Assembly (NCBI GenBank): GCA_017631325.1 | Contig: JAGBTM010000049.1 | Coordinates: 1 to 58,736, forward strand | Direction of reading: 5' to 3' | Length of the DNA: 58,736 nucleotides | Origin: Clostridia bacterium | GTDB lineage: Bacteria; Bacillota; Clostridia; Oscillospirales; CAG-272 | In this document: positions 25,201-34,694 of the stretch, piece after piece | Layout of the letters: every line of letters starts with the position of its first letter | Position numbering within the stretch: the first letter of the stretch is position 1 | Notes under the pieces: model-generated | The model's database searches: none | Told to the model about the DNA's origin: nothing | The model's input: only the letters and a program-made list of their open reading frames with translations | Translations under genes and position numbers: made by a program

Positions 25201-25564
25201 GGTTGCCGACACAAGGGTCAGTCTGCCAAGCGACGAGCTGGCGCGCCAGAAAATAAAGGACGGTGTTGAGCGTGAGGGAATGGTGCTCGACGACGAGGAA
25301 GTAATCTCTGCTATGGGGCTTAAATATACCCCTCTTTATTCCTCGCGCTACCCCGACAAAATTACCGATGCGAAAAAGAAATACCTCTTTAGCGAAAACG
25401 GCTTCGATACGATTATGAAAACGGTAGAAGGGGCTGTAGGCTCAATCGCCGACAAAATAGCGGACGGCGACGCATCTGCAACTCCAAAGGAAATAAACTC
25501 GGGTGAAAACAGATGTGAGTGGTGCAAATTCAAGCCTATATGCCGCATGGGAATAACTAAATAA
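22253..25564 (+). CDS. addB: AddB-type subunit of the AddAB helicase-nuclease
   Basis: AddAB processes double-strand DNA ends for recombination, a RecBCD equivalent. This 1103-residue protein has the AddB layout: a helicase-like N-terminal region whose first motif is degenerate (no GxxGxGKT, only NSSGSRR), and a C-terminal PD-(D/E)XK nuclease with VVDYKTG near residue 924. The nuclease carries the AddB iron-sulphur cysteines: C near 762 in FRGCPLEYFC, then CEWCKFKPIC near 1087 (C-x2-C-x5-C). GIGSFIHAILENF is also typical. The ATG follows AAGAGGA. The usual downstream addA is absent; a repeat array and terminator follow directly. Confidence 0.9.
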   Translation: MLRIIRTNLNSSGSRRLENEISERVEKRLPTYLIVPEQDTVMREAASAKNLPPHAPLCFEVTNFTRLADSVFRTLGGITGDFCSSGKRALIIWRALTELSPVLSLTKSTKTVSAAAVASITRAIGEIKSAGITPENLLLASEEKKIKSDARLSSKLRDLASVYALYKNLLSENGLDGGESTEAVIKKLSENPSFLSNHTVYIDGFTSFTEPQYRLIGLLSNRCTVEVYLPLPKGCDELFEYTEIRGAIEKLKRISRLYSSDVQIKHSYDLKSEFEENISSLCNALWRKNASIDKITLQNAEQIRIFEAQTPFEMCEFVASDIKRRIISGSKYRDFAIVARSTSSYLGILDTALDYASIPHFFSAGTDASTFEAIKLIYTAYSVIRTSFAREDVITYMKCAHSGISREALDELEMYVNTWQISGSRFYDGTLWNMNPDGYTTRRSEKGAEMLVRINETKNKLIAPLISFKDAVAKATTVREHAEALLSLLLELNLEEALEERAKKLASLKENSAAVENLRLWRLICDTLDTLVELTGDLPCDTDAFLTQFKILISEEQIGKIPSYTDRVTVGSADMLRLSDKKHIYLIGMSAGEFPHAPSESSFFSERDKLTLHSLGLSLEPEMETKNARELFILTRALSYASESVTLLYSSTSTRFKGVEPSEALMRISEISSVSKVKISSLSALERIFTPEAALTGTTALECDERASIDEALKNSGYSEILSVSKSLITNPSLKLSKEITDGLYSRPMSLTQSRIDSFRGCPLEYFCKFTLKLGEEKIASFDSAGIGSFIHAILENFFSELTKNEKNAKDLSAEERKNLTMAAARKYIMELGEDAGESSPVTKIKLSRLTRAALPIVDGLCEEFSDSKFKPLFFELKIQDGISDSPSPIKMRTEGGHDISVYGTIDRVDTYKSDDRVYVRVVDYKTGSKDFSPEDLDEGKNLQMFLYLKSILDTKNREFIEKVGEGEQVKILPAGVIYVKSSVADTRVSLPSDELARQKIKDGVEREGMVLDDEEVISAMGLKYTPLYSSRYPDKITDAKKKYLFSENGFDTIMKTVEGAVGSIADKIADGDASATPKEINSGENRCEWCKFKPICRMGITK

Positions 25565-25579
25565 GCCCTTAACTAAAAG

Positions 25580-25790
25580 CGCAAAAACTCTAATTTGCAA
25601 AACGAAAGCGCCAAACTCAAAGGCTAATCAGCACGGCAAAAGCGACAATCAGCGCAAAAAAAACTCTAATTAGCAAAGCAAAAAGCTCTAATTAGTAAAG
25701 CAAAAGCTCTAATTAGTAAAGCAAAAACCAGCTTCAGGCGAAGCAAAAAACACTAACAAGGCAAAGTAAAAAAATCTCAAAAAAGACAAA
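25580..25790 (+). repeat. Degenerate 21-22-bp tandem array after addB
   Basis: About nine units of the type GCAAAAGCTCTAATTAGTAA lie in a row. Two central copies (25681-25701 and 25702-25722) are identical; outer copies decay to both sides. It begins 15 bp past the addB stop and ends at the addB terminator, so it would be transcribed as part of the 3' UTR. Confidence 0.85.
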
Positions 25791-25836
25791 AATCACACTA
25801 AATGTAATTAAAAGATTACATTTAGTGCGATTTTTT
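25791..25836 (+). terminator. Terminator after addB
   Basis: CACTAAATGTAAT pairs with ATTACATTTAGTG around a short loop, followed by CGATTTTTT. Confidence 0.88.
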
Positions 25837-25878
25837 ATGTTCGCAGTTTTGGTTTTTGTTTGTTTTGCTTGTTATTTG

Positions 25879-25945
25879 TTTGTTTTCTCTTGTGTTTTCT
25901 CTTGTGTTTTCTCTTGAGTTTTATCTTGTGTTTTCTTTTCCGCTG
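25879..25945 (+). repeat. 12-bp tandem repeat, T-rich
   Basis: Five consecutive units of TTTTCTCTTGTG, with one reading TTTTCTCTTGAG and one TTTTATCTTGTG. The T-blocks start at 25883, 25895, 25907, 25919 and 25931. It fills the gap between the addB terminator and the end of the carD gene. Confidence 0.85.
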
Positions 25946-25988
25946 TTCTCTTTTATTCAGAGCGGTTTTACACTACCTTCTATCAAAA

Positions 25989-26522
25989 TCAAATTTCTGC
26001 TACGCTCTTATTGGGAAGCCACGCAACCCTCTTTGATATAAAGTCGCAAACCTCGTCCTCCGAAATGCCGAGAACTGCCGAAAATTCGGAATAAAGAACG
26101 TGCTCGGCCTTCTTCATTGCGGCCTCGTCGGAAAGGTAATTCTTCTTGCCCTCTTCAGCACGGCGCGTGCCCGTTGACCATATCGCCTTTATCATAGCGA
26201 TAATATCCTCGTGCGAGCCACACTCGACGGTCTCCTTAAAGCGCTCTGCTCTCGTGCGATTATCGTTTATCCACTCAACCTCGCTGATGTCGGGTATGAG
26301 GTCTATAATCTCGATTATTCTCTCTTTTGATGCCAGAGGGCGCATAGCTTCCGTGAGCTTCTCGTTATCAATAGGCACGAAAGTGAGAGAGTCCTTATTT
26401 GCAGTAGGGGATTTTAGAACGTAGTAGCTTCTGGGAACGTCACCTATTGTCTCTTCTCTGATATCCGTAACCGTCATGACTCCGTTTGAGCCGTATACTA
26501 CGTTATCTCCTATTTTATACAT
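25989..26522 (-). CDS. CarD/CdnL-family transcription factor
   Basis: A 177-residue protein. The N-terminal 60 residues form the CarD/TRCF RNA-polymerase interaction domain (YKIGDNVVYGSNGVMTVTDI, SYYVLKSP and SLTFVPID), followed by an all-helical C-terminal domain (RPLASKERIIEII, then FKETVECGSHEDIIAMIKAIW and KKAEHVLYSEFSAVLGISED). CarD-type proteins bind the polymerase beta subunit and stabilise open promoter complexes, including rRNA promoters. The ATG at 26522 is preceded by GGAGG; the longer frame to 26558 has no ribosome site. Probably monocistronic. Confidence 0.9.
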   Translation of the reverse strand: MYKIGDNVVYGSNGVMTVTDIREETIGDVPRSYYVLKSPTANKDSLTFVPIDNEKLTEAMRPLASKERIIEIIDLIPDISEVEWINDNRTRAERFKETVECGSHEDIIAMIKAIWSTGTRRAEEGKKNYLSDEAAMKKAEHVLYSEFSAVLGISEDEVCDFISKRVAWLPNKSVAEI

Positions 26523-26672
26523 TTCATACCTCCGTGAATTATGCGCGGGGGTGCGCAATTAAGTATTAATCTCTATTATTATTTTACCATATTTTCCTAG
26601 AAAAATTCAAGGGGCAAAATGCACAAATATAATATTTTTATTTTTCAAAATATAAGAAAAACCGACTATAAA

Positions 26673-26719
26673 AACAAGGCGCCCCCCAAGAGAATTTTGC
26701 TTTCGGGACGCGCCTTTTA
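26673..26719 (-). terminator. Terminator after the repeat surface lipoprotein gene
   Basis: On the minus strand AAGGCGCGTCCC pairs with GGGGGGCGCCTT around a 23-nt loop and is followed by GTTTTTAT. Confidence 0.8.
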
Positions 26720-26779
26720 GTGTTAATTCAAGCTGCTTTTATCTTTAATTTCGCCCTTTTTCATAGCCGTCAAGCTTAG

Positions 26780-29700
26780 TTATACGCCGTATTCTACGGG
26801 CATAACGGTTACCTCGAAGCTGAGGTATTCAACGTTCTGGCAATCCGGCTCGTCGAGGTAGATGCGCACCTCGTAGACGTACGGCCGGGGCTCTGTACAG
26901 TCCACGGGCCAACAAGGCCAGCACGTCATAACGTAAGCGCTAAGCTCTTCGCTATACTCCGTTCTACCACCCCAGCTAACGTCGCGTTTTTCGCCAATGT
27001 AGATGTTAGCGCCAAGATATTCCGTTTGGGTAACACCCTCGAGTATTACGTACACGGGCTTGCGATAGTCTCTCTGGAGTGTTAAGGTGTCAGCGTCTAT
27101 ATTCACGCCGTCAAAGCTGAATCCAATGATAGCCGGGTCGCGTTTTGCCGACTCGTCAACCTGCACAATGAAGGCGTTGTGGCAGTCGTCCTCACCGGGG
27201 AAGGTGTTCTCGTAGGTGTCCTTCATAGTAATCGAGCACTTATCACTCTCAAGACCCGAAAGACTAAAGTATACGGGATATCCGCCAAGGCCAGCGTCAT
27301 ATTCCTTAATCTCGCCAAGCACGTACTCGTCAGGTCTTGCGCCTAAGCAGTTATAAAATCTTACCTCGCTTGGCAAAACGCTGTAAACTACGATAAGGTT
27401 AAGCTTTCTATCCTTTAAATAAACGTGATAGCCCTCGGGCTTCTGGTCAGTAACGTCCTCACCCGTATCGGCATTAATTATCCTTACAAGTCGCGCAACT
27501 CGAAGTTCAAATTCCACCTCGGCAGTGTACTCTACGTAGATGTTTTTGCGGTTATACGTAACGTAGAGAGTGTTATATCCCTCGGAAAGAGAGACCCTTG
27601 CGGTGTCAATCATAAAGGTAGCATAGGTGTAAATACCGTCGTAGCTTATCTCGGGCATTCCACCGATAACGTTTTGCGCTACGTCATAGAGATAGAACAC
27701 CTCTACCTCGCCCTCGAAAACGAAGGTAATTCTCGGTATCTCGCCCTTAATTACACCGTTGATTACGTCTGTGTAAGAGTCCGCGTCCTCGTAGGTTACA
27801 CCGAGGAACTTCGGTGCTTCGCCTTCGCTCACGCCAACCTCAAAATAGAGCTGGTCGCCCATCATATACTGGCTGTACATATAGTTAAAGTACATCTGTA
27901 CTCTGCCGGTCATAGTCGGCTGAAGCGCAACTTCAACGACGAAGTTGCCGTCTGTATCCCAATACGCTCCCATAATCGAAGCGTTCAGAGAATCCGCAGA
28001 TACGTCCTGAGGAGTTATCTCAGAGCCAAACACAAGGTAAATAGTATATGCCGTACCCGTCAGAGAAACGTTGATATCACCGTACGTAAGCTCCTCGCTA
28101 TCCTCCGTGCGAACTCCGAGGAACTCGGGTTTTGTGGGATTGAGGGGGTCCTCGGTGGGCTCAATACCAATGTATGCGTACTCCTCCATACCGTTTGAAA
28201 GCCTGTATTGAACGCCTACCTTAGTGGCATGTTCGAATGCGAAGTAATCGAATTTTACTATAAAGTATCCGTTTTCCTCTCTGGTTTCATATACGATAGA
28301 ATAATCGTCTGAACTTTCAAAAACGCGAGCGACCTCAAACACACGGTCAAAATACATCTCTATGGGAACAAGTCTGCCCATGGGCACATATACGCAGTCG
28401 CCAGGGGTCATCGGATTACCGTCTGCCGCGACGCCGACGAGATTAGGATACACCACCTCTGTGCCGTCACCGTATACGACAGCAACGTCAATATATAAGG
28501 TAGTTAAGGAGTAGTCAGCAAGGTAATATTCAAATCCAATGCGGTAATCCTTGTCTCTCCACGGAGCGCATACGCTTATTATGTAATACTCACCCTCATA
28601 TCTCGTTTCATACGAAACGTCTTCGTCGTTGTCGGCAACGAAGGCTCTGCTGCCCATCAAGTATTTGTCGAAGTATATATCAATCCACAAGTCCTTGCCG
28701 TGCGGAACGCTGAGATAGGTGCCGCTCTGCATATTCTCGCCGCTAATGGATACGCCGAGATGTACGGGGTCGCTCTCCTCTTCACCGGGGTATCCGGTCC
28801 CGTTTGAAACCACGTAAAGCTGGAAGCTCTCTGTCACAAGGTCAAAGCCACTCGTACCGTGCTGAAGCTCCACGAAGTAGCTGTTATCAGACGGCAATAT
28901 AAATGTGTCTATCTCAAACCAATAGGTATAATAACCGCACCAGCTCTCTTCTTTATAGGGAACGTAGCTGTTGTAAGGATATTCGTTTATCATAAGCCTA
29001 AGATTTGACACGGGTGCGGTGTAGCACACCAAAAGAGTAGCGCAAGAGTCACTCTTAACCGTGGCATCGTACGTCGGGCCTATTGCCTCGGGCTCGCAGG
29101 CGCCGACAAACTCAGCCATCTCACCGCCGGGAGCGTCCATACCGTCGTCTACGGTAAATCTGTAGGACTGACTATGTTCATTATCGCCGTTTATAAAGCC
29201 AAATCTCGGAGCGTATTCGCCCTCTGCGTATATGGGCTCAATGTAGAACGACATAGCGTAATAGGTCTCGCCGTCTACGTCAACCGTTCCAATGTAACTA
29301 CCCTCTACAATAACGCTTGATGCGGGAATATCGTTGTACTCAAAATATGCACTCTCGGGCGCACCGCCTCTGAAGAGCATATATATAACCATAGACTTGT
29401 TAGGATACGTGTATATCCAATCCGCAATTCTTGAGTTAGACTCTGCATCGTAAAGTCCAACAAACTCTATGTACGCATCGGGATTGGGCTTTTCGCCCTC
29501 GCCGCCCTCGTCCGGCTCGTTCGGATCGCTGTCGGGGATATCCTCAGCCGATATTGCAAAATTATAGTCAACGCTCTGCTCTACTCCGTCACAGCGAATA
29601 TATGCGCCAACGATTTCGCCGTACGCCCAGTTAGTAGTGTCAATCTCGAATACTACTACGTAGTAAATGTCCGACTGAAAGGCCTCAATCGGTGAAAGTT

Positions 29701-31516
29701 GCGCCTCGTCCTTACCTACGTAAAGCATCGGGTTTTCCACAGGCTCTCCAAAGAAAATATAGAGTGAGGCACACTTGGATATATCAACAATCGCATGAGC
29801 ACCGCCGGGCGCCTGACTAAGAAAGGCCGCGCCGCCGACAAATCCGTCTGGAATTTCGTCGCTTCCTCCGGGCGCATCAGGATTGATAGGCTTGTCAACA
29901 TTTTCGCCCTGACCGGGCTCCTCTTCTTTTCCCGTAACAACAGTGAGTCCAAAACGGTCGGTTTTTTCTTCGCCGTCTACACTGTATTTAACGACTGCCA
30001 TAATCGGAATGCCCGTAGGCAGATTTGTAGTATCTACCTCATAAGCGTAAATATAATATTGACCTGTAAACTCTTCGAGCAAGTACTTTACGTTCTGCAC
30101 TCCGGCAATACTGATTACAGGATTTGACACGGGTGCCGTGTATGCTACAAAAAGAATGGCATCGGGCGCAAACTTTACAGTAGGATCCATCACAGGTCCC
30201 ACAGCTTCAGCCTCAAACGCTCCAACGAACTCAGGCTCGGTAACCTCGGGAGCATCAGGATTTAATTTATCTCCCCACTGAACAGTGCAATTATCGGGGT
30301 TCCAATTCGAAGCCCACCCCTGAGGCTGACTTGCAACCTCGCAGCATATAACGAGATCCTGATGATCGCAGCCCTTAAACGAATCTGCGCCAAGAGACGT
30401 TACACCAAACGGTATGTAAATTTCCTTAAGTGATCTGCAACGGTAAAACGTGGACGTACCTATAGTTTCAAGCTTGCTGTTCTTACCTATTGTTACAGTA
30501 TTAAGCTGCGTGCATTTATAAAACGCGCTACCGCCAATTTCCAAGACGCTATCCGGTATTGTAATGTCGGTCAGCTTTTCGCACTCATAGAAAGCACATG
30601 CTCCAATGCCTTCAACCTTGCTGGTGCCGTTAAACGTCACAGAAGCAAGATTTGTACAGCTTGAGAACGCATAAGATTGGACGTATGTTACATTTGAAGG
30701 TATAGTGATGCTCTCCAGACTCTTACACTCAGAGAATGCACCGAATCCGATAACAGTCAGGCTTTGAGGCAGAGTCACATTCTTAAGAGCTGAAGCGGAA
30801 AATGCGTAGCTGCCCATATTAATAACGCCTTCCGATACGGTTATGCCCTCAAGCTTCGCCTTACGGAACGCAAAAGTATCAATAAATTCTACACCGCTGG
30901 GTATCGTAAAGCTTTTTTCGCTCTTTCCTATCGAGTATTGAAAAAGAGTTTTGCCATTCTTTGAATAAAGATTTCCATCAACGGATTTATACACGGGGTT
31001 ATCTTCGCTCACAACGATAGCCGTGAGTCCACTAGCCTCGTAAAACGCAGAATAATCAATATTGGTCACGTTGCTCGGTATATAAATCCTTGTAACACCG
31101 TTGCACCGTATAAACGCTTCTCTGCCGATGCCCGTTACAGCCTTCGTCTCGTATACAGAAGGTATAACGACCTCTGCTTCCGTACCCTCATACTTTGAAA
31201 CGAAATACGTGTCGGTCGCATCATCAAGAGTGAACTTAAGTCCCTCCGTATATTTACCAAAGCCGCCTTCGGTTCCTGAGCCGCCACCCTCGTTTTCGGT
31301 GCCGCCACCCTCGTTTCCGGTGCCACCGCCTCCGTTTTCAGAGCCGCCACCCTCGTTTCCTGAGCCGCTACCGCCGTTTTCAGAGCCGCCATCGCCGGTG
31401 CCTCCACCGCTGCCTCCGCCACCACCGAGGGCGCACGCCGAAAGCAATGCGATAGACAGTACTGTCATTATAACCAAAATTATTTTGATAATTGATGTAA
31501 GAGTTGCCTTTTTCAC
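26780..31516 (-). CDS. Surface lipoprotein with BspA-type leucine-rich repeats and about ten Ig-like modules
   Basis: 1578 residues. It begins with a lipoprotein signal (hydrophobic core, lipobox LLSAC at about residues 24-28), then about 60 residues of Gly/Ser/Glu-rich linker in repeats such as NEGGGSENGGG. Residues 90-400 are BspA/LRR_5 repeats (IPSNVTNIDYSAFY, ITIPDSVLEIGGSAFYKC). From about 430 to the end there are roughly ten modules of 110-130 residues, several opening EFVGA-EAEA-GP or FLGV and ending with a Tyr-rich strand, resembling Ig or carbohydrate-type beta sandwiches. It should be anchored outside the membrane and bind host or polysaccharide targets. The start is GTG after AAGGAGAA. 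It has its own promoter and terminator. Confidence 0.85.
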   Translation of the reverse strand: MKKATLTSIIKIILVIMTVLSIALLSACALGGGGGSGGGTGDGGSENGGSGSGNEGGGSENGGGGTGNEGGGTENEGGGSGTEGGFGKYTEGLKFTLDDATDTYFVSKYEGTEAEVVIPSVYETKAVTGIGREAFIRCNGVTRIYIPSNVTNIDYSAFYEASGLTAIVVSEDNPVYKSVDGNLYSKNGKTLFQYSIGKSEKSFTIPSGVEFIDTFAFRKAKLEGITVSEGVINMGSYAFSASALKNVTLPQSLTVIGFGAFSECKSLESITIPSNVTYVQSYAFSSCTNLASVTFNGTSKVEGIGACAFYECEKLTDITIPDSVLEIGGSAFYKCTQLNTVTIGKNSKLETIGTSTFYRCRSLKEIYIPFGVTSLGADSFKGCDHQDLVICCEVASQPQGWASNWNPDNCTVQWGDKLNPDAPEVTEPEFVGAFEAEAVGPVMDPTVKFAPDAILFVAYTAPVSNPVISIAGVQNVKYLLEEFTGQYYIYAYEVDTTNLPTGIPIMAVVKYSVDGEEKTDRFGLTVVTGKEEEPGQGENVDKPINPDAPGGSDEIPDGFVGGAAFLSQAPGGAHAIVDISKCASLYIFFGEPVENPMLYVGKDEAQLSPIEAFQSDIYYVVVFEIDTTNWAYGEIVGAYIRCDGVEQSVDYNFAISAEDIPDSDPNEPDEGGEGEKPNPDAYIEFVGLYDAESNSRIADWIYTYPNKSMVIYMLFRGGAPESAYFEYNDIPASSVIVEGSYIGTVDVDGETYYAMSFYIEPIYAEGEYAPRFGFINGDNEHSQSYRFTVDDGMDAPGGEMAEFVGACEPEAIGPTYDATVKSDSCATLLVCYTAPVSNLRLMINEYPYNSYVPYKEESWCGYYTYWFEIDTFILPSDNSYFVELQHGTSGFDLVTESFQLYVVSNGTGYPGEEESDPVHLGVSISGENMQSGTYLSVPHGKDLWIDIYFDKYLMGSRAFVADNDEDVSYETRYEGEYYIISVCAPWRDKDYRIGFEYYLADYSLTTLYIDVAVVYGDGTEVVYPNLVGVAADGNPMTPGDCVYVPMGRLVPIEMYFDRVFEVARVFESSDDYSIVYETREENGYFIVKFDYFAFEHATKVGVQYRLSNGMEEYAYIGIEPTEDPLNPTKPEFLGVRTEDSEELTYGDINVSLTGTAYTIYLVFGSEITPQDVSADSLNASIMGAYWDTDGNFVVEVALQPTMTGRVQMYFNYMYSQYMMGDQLYFEVGVSEGEAPKFLGVTYEDADSYTDVINGVIKGEIPRITFVFEGEVEVFYLYDVAQNVIGGMPEISYDGIYTYATFMIDTARVSLSEGYNTLYVTYNRKNIYVEYTAEVEFELRVARLVRIINADTGEDVTDQKPEGYHVYLKDRKLNLIVVYSVLPSEVRFYNCLGARPDEYVLGEIKEYDAGLGGYPVYFSLSGLESDKCSITMKDTYENTFPGEDDCHNAFIVQVDESAKRDPAIIGFSFDGVNIDADTLTLQRDYRKPVYVILEGVTQTEYLGANIYIGEKRDVSWGGRTEYSEELSAYVMTCWPCWPVDCTEPRPYVYEVRIYLDEPDCQNVEYLSFEVTVMPVEYGV

Positions 31517-31558
31517 AGTTATTCTCCTTACAAAATTGTATTTTAAGTATACGCCTAT

Positions 31559-31587
31559 ATTTTAGCATAAGTAAAATAAAAAGTCAA
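31559..31587 (-). promoter_or_regulatory. Promoter for the repeat surface lipoprotein
   Basis: On the minus strand there is TTGACT, a 17-nt spacer, and TAAAAT with ATGC before it (extended -10), about 40 bp upstream of the start. Confidence 0.82.
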
Positions 31588-31702
31588 ATAATTATGTTTT
31601 TATCGCGCAAAATATTTTAAAAACGCAATCTAAAGGAAGTAAATTTCCGAGCGTAATAAGCCCCCACCGTTCGCATATTCAAGCGAAAAATTAAATAAAA
31701 TC

Positions 31703-31747
31703 AACAGCCGTAAATCTGCGAAAACGCAAATTCACGGCTGTTTTGTA
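31703..31747 (-). terminator. Terminator of the rimP-infB operon
   Basis: AACAGCCGT and ACGGCTGTT, extended by GCG...CGC with small mismatches, form a long hairpin 30 bp past the infB stop. T-rich sequence follows on the minus strand. Confidence 0.82.
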
Positions 31748-31777
31748 AATATTAGTTGTCAAAATCTTGATTTTTGG

Positions 31778-34654
31778 TTAATTCTTAACCTCTTCCATGA
31801 TAAACGCCTCGAGTGTATCTCCCTCTCTGATGTCGTTGAACTTCTCAATTCCAACACCACACTCGTAGCCCTCTGCTACCTCGCGTACGTCGTCCTTGAA
31901 TCTTCTGAGAGAGGATATTTTGTCCTCGAATATAACGATACCGTCACGGACTATTCTTATCTGAGCCTGACGCGTAATCTTACCGTCCTGGATATAACAG
32001 CCCGCAATGATGCCGACGCCGGGCACCTTGATGGTCTGTCTGACCTCTGCGTGACCGAGAAGCACCTCCTTGAAGGTGGGCGCAAGCATACCCTTCATAG
32101 CCGACTCTATCTCATCGATAATCTCGTATATGATACGGTGGCAACGGATATCTACTCCGTTTCTCTCAGCGCTATCAAGCGCGTTTTTGTCGGGACGAAC
32201 GTTGAAGCCTACGATAATAGCGTTTGAAGCAGTCGCAAGCATAACGTCGGACTCGGTGATACCACCGACCGCCGAGTGAATAACAGAGACCTTAACCTCT
32301 TCGTTAGAGAGCTTGATAAGTGATGCCTTTACAGCCTCAACCGAGCCTGCTACGTCAGCCTTTACTACAATATTAAGCGTCTGAACACCTGCTGCTATCT
32401 GTCCGAACAGCTCGTCAAGGTTTACTCTTGCATTAGCTGCAAGAATCTCCTGGCGCTGCTTGTCACGGCGCTGCTCTGCAAGGTCCTTTGCCATTCTCTC
32501 ATTCTCAACTGCATTAAGCTCGTCGCCTGCCTGCGGAACGTCGTCAAGACCTATAATCTCAACAGGAACCGAGGGACCTGCTTCCTTAGCCATCTTGCCC
32601 TTGTCGTCAACCATAGCACGAACACGGCCTACCGCGTTGCCCACTATAACGTAGTCGCCCTGGTGAAGAGTTCCGTTCTGTACGAGAACGGTAGCAACGG
32701 GTCCTCTGCCCTTATCGAGCTTAGACTCGATAACGATACCCTTTGCACGTCTTTTGGGATTAGCCTTAAGCTCCTTAACCTCTGCAACGAGCAGAACGCT
32801 CTCGAGCAGGTCCTCGATACCCATACCCGTGTGAGCGGAAACGGGAACGCATATAACGTCACCGCCCCACGCCTCGGGCACAAGCTCGTACTGAGTGAGC
32901 TGATTTAAGACGTTATCGGGGTTTGCCGTGGGCTTATCCATCTTGTTAATTGCTACTATAATATCAATGCCTGCTGCCTTAGCGTGATTAATCGCCTCGA
33001 TGGTCTGGGGCATAACGCCGTCGTCTGCGGCTACGACGAGAATTGCTATATCGGTGGACTTAGCTCCTCTCATACGCATAGCGGTAAACGCCTCGTGGCC
33101 GGGAGTATCAAGGAATGTTATATCCTTGCCGTTTGCCACAACTCTGTATGCGCCTATTGCCTGAGTGATACCTCCTGCCTCGCCGCGAGTAACGTTCGTG
33201 TGTCTTATCGCGTCGAGAATAGAGGTCTTACCGTGGTCAACGTGTCCCATAACGCAAACTACGGGAGCACGCTCTACAAGGTCCTCTGCGCTATCCTCGG
33301 CCTCGGTAAAGAGCTTCTCCTCGATAGTAACCACTACCTCACGCGTTACCTTTGCGCCGAACTCGTCTGCGATAAGCTCTGCGGTTGCATAGTCGATAGT
33401 GTCGTTAAGACCCTTCATCTCACCCATGAACATAAGCTTCTTGATGACCTCGCCCGCGGACTTCTTAAGCCTTGAAGAGAACTCAACGACGCTTATCTCG
33501 TCGGGAACGGTAAATTCAAGCTGCTTGTTTCTTGCGCGCTCTGCCTCGAGCTTCTTGATACGCTCCTGCGCTGCGCGCTCCTTGTCCTTTGCGCTCTTCT
33601 GGTTCTGACCCTTGTTGTCCTGCTTTTTGAGCTTCTGCTTAGAGGACTTGTTGTCGGTACCGTTAAGAATTGCGTAATACTGCTCGTTGTATCTGTCGTC
33701 GTACTTCGAGAGGTTGACGTCGCTGGTTCTCATGTCAACCACACGCGTCTTGGGACCTGCCGTGCTTACGCTGTAATCAGCTCCGATATTTACTCCACCC
33801 TTAACGCTGGACTTGTCAATCTCGCGAGTGATGGTCTTGAACTGCTGCTTCTGAGGCTTCTTCTCTTCCTTCTTCGGCTTCTGCTGCTCTGCCTGGGGCT
33901 TCGGCTGAATTTTCTGCTGCTTTTCAAGCTGAGCCTGCTGAGCCGGACGAACGGTATTCTTCTCTACCGCGGGCGCAGGTGCTGTGGTCTGTACGGGAGG
34001 ACGCTTTATCTGCTGAGGCTGCTGGCTCTGCTGAGACTGTTGGGTCTGCTGAGGCTTGTTGCGATCAGCGTTTCGATTGCGAAGTCCCTGAGCAGCTCTT
34101 GTCATATTGTCAAGCTTTTTGGCAAAGGGATTTGCCTGAGGAGCTGCGTTGTACTTCTGATACGAGGGAACCGTCTGCTGACGGTCGCGTCTATCCTGGC
34201 GCATATCGGCTCTGTTATCCTGAGCGTGCGCTCTGTCAAGTCTCTGTGAGGGCTGCTCGGGTCTTGGCTGCTTTGCTATGGGCTTGTCGACGGGTCTGTC
34301 GATCTTAGCCTGAGCCTTAGCTCTCTCTTCCATTTTCTTCTTTTGCTCAGCGGCTTCTCTTATGCGCTTTTCTTCAAGCTCGCGCGCAGTCTTCTCGGCC
34401 TCTGCCTTTTCTAAATCGGCCTTTTCCTTTGCGGCCCTTGAGGTAATCTTTATTTTACCGTCGCGGTATGCGTCGGCGTCCTTTATCTGATGGCTTACGG
34501 TCATCTTCTGGACGAAAAGCTCAAATTCGTCAAGCTCAACCGAGCCACCGCTCTTTTTCTCAATACCAAGCTCGTGAAATAAATCTATTATGTCCTTAGC
34601 TTTTATATTGAAATCCTTTGATAGCTGAGTAATCTTTATAGGTAATTGCGGCAT
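31778..34654 (-). CDS. infB: Translation initiation factor IF-2
   Basis: IF-2 is the GTPase that brings initiator tRNA to the 30S subunit. About 958 residues. The N-terminal IF2_N motif ([24 protein letters not shown]) is followed by a long low-complexity Lys/Gln/Pro-rich linker (residues 70-330), a second IF2_N segment ([21 protein letters not shown]), then the G domain with [17 protein letters not shown] and NKMD, domain II, and the C-terminal initiator-tRNA domain. The start is placed at the ATG (34654) with GGTGA upstream; a GTG three codons earlier is possible. It is the last gene of the operon. Confidence 0.97.
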   Translation of the reverse strand: MPQLPIKITQLSKDFNIKAKDIIDLFHELGIEKKSGGSVELDEFELFVQKMTVSHQIKDADAYRDGKIKITSRAAKEKADLEKAEAEKTARELEEKRIREAAEQKKKMEERAKAQAKIDRPVDKPIAKQPRPEQPSQRLDRAHAQDNRADMRQDRRDRQQTVPSYQKYNAAPQANPFAKKLDNMTRAAQGLRNRNADRNKPQQTQQSQQSQQPQQIKRPPVQTTAPAPAVEKNTVRPAQQAQLEKQQKIQPKPQAEQQKPKKEEKKPQKQQFKTITREIDKSSVKGGVNIGADYSVSTAGPKTRVVDMRTSDVNLSKYDDRYNEQYYAILNGTDNKSSKQKLKKQDNKGQNQKSAKDKERAAQERIKKLEAERARNKQLEFTVPDEISVVEFSSRLKKSAGEVIKKLMFMGEMKGLNDTIDYATAELIADEFGAKVTREVVVTIEEKLFTEAEDSAEDLVERAPVVCVMGHVDHGKTSILDAIRHTNVTRGEAGGITQAIGAYRVVANGKDITFLDTPGHEAFTAMRMRGAKSTDIAILVVAADDGVMPQTIEAINHAKAAGIDIIVAINKMDKPTANPDNVLNQLTQYELVPEAWGGDVICVPVSAHTGMGIEDLLESVLLVAEVKELKANPKRRAKGIVIESKLDKGRGPVATVLVQNGTLHQGDYVIVGNAVGRVRAMVDDKGKMAKEAGPSVPVEIIGLDDVPQAGDELNAVENERMAKDLAEQRRDKQRQEILAANARVNLDELFGQIAAGVQTLNIVVKADVAGSVEAVKASLIKLSNEEVKVSVIHSAVGGITESDVMLATASNAIIVGFNVRPDKNALDSAERNGVDIRCHRIIYEIIDEIESAMKGMLAPTFKEVLLGHAEVRQTIKVPGVGIIAGCYIQDGKITRQAQIRIVRDGIVIFEDKISSLRRFKDDVREVAEGYECGVGIEKFNDIREGDTLEAFIMEEVKN

Positions 34655-34694
34655 ACGCTTCACCGGTTTCTATACAGAAACTTCCTTTCTTATT

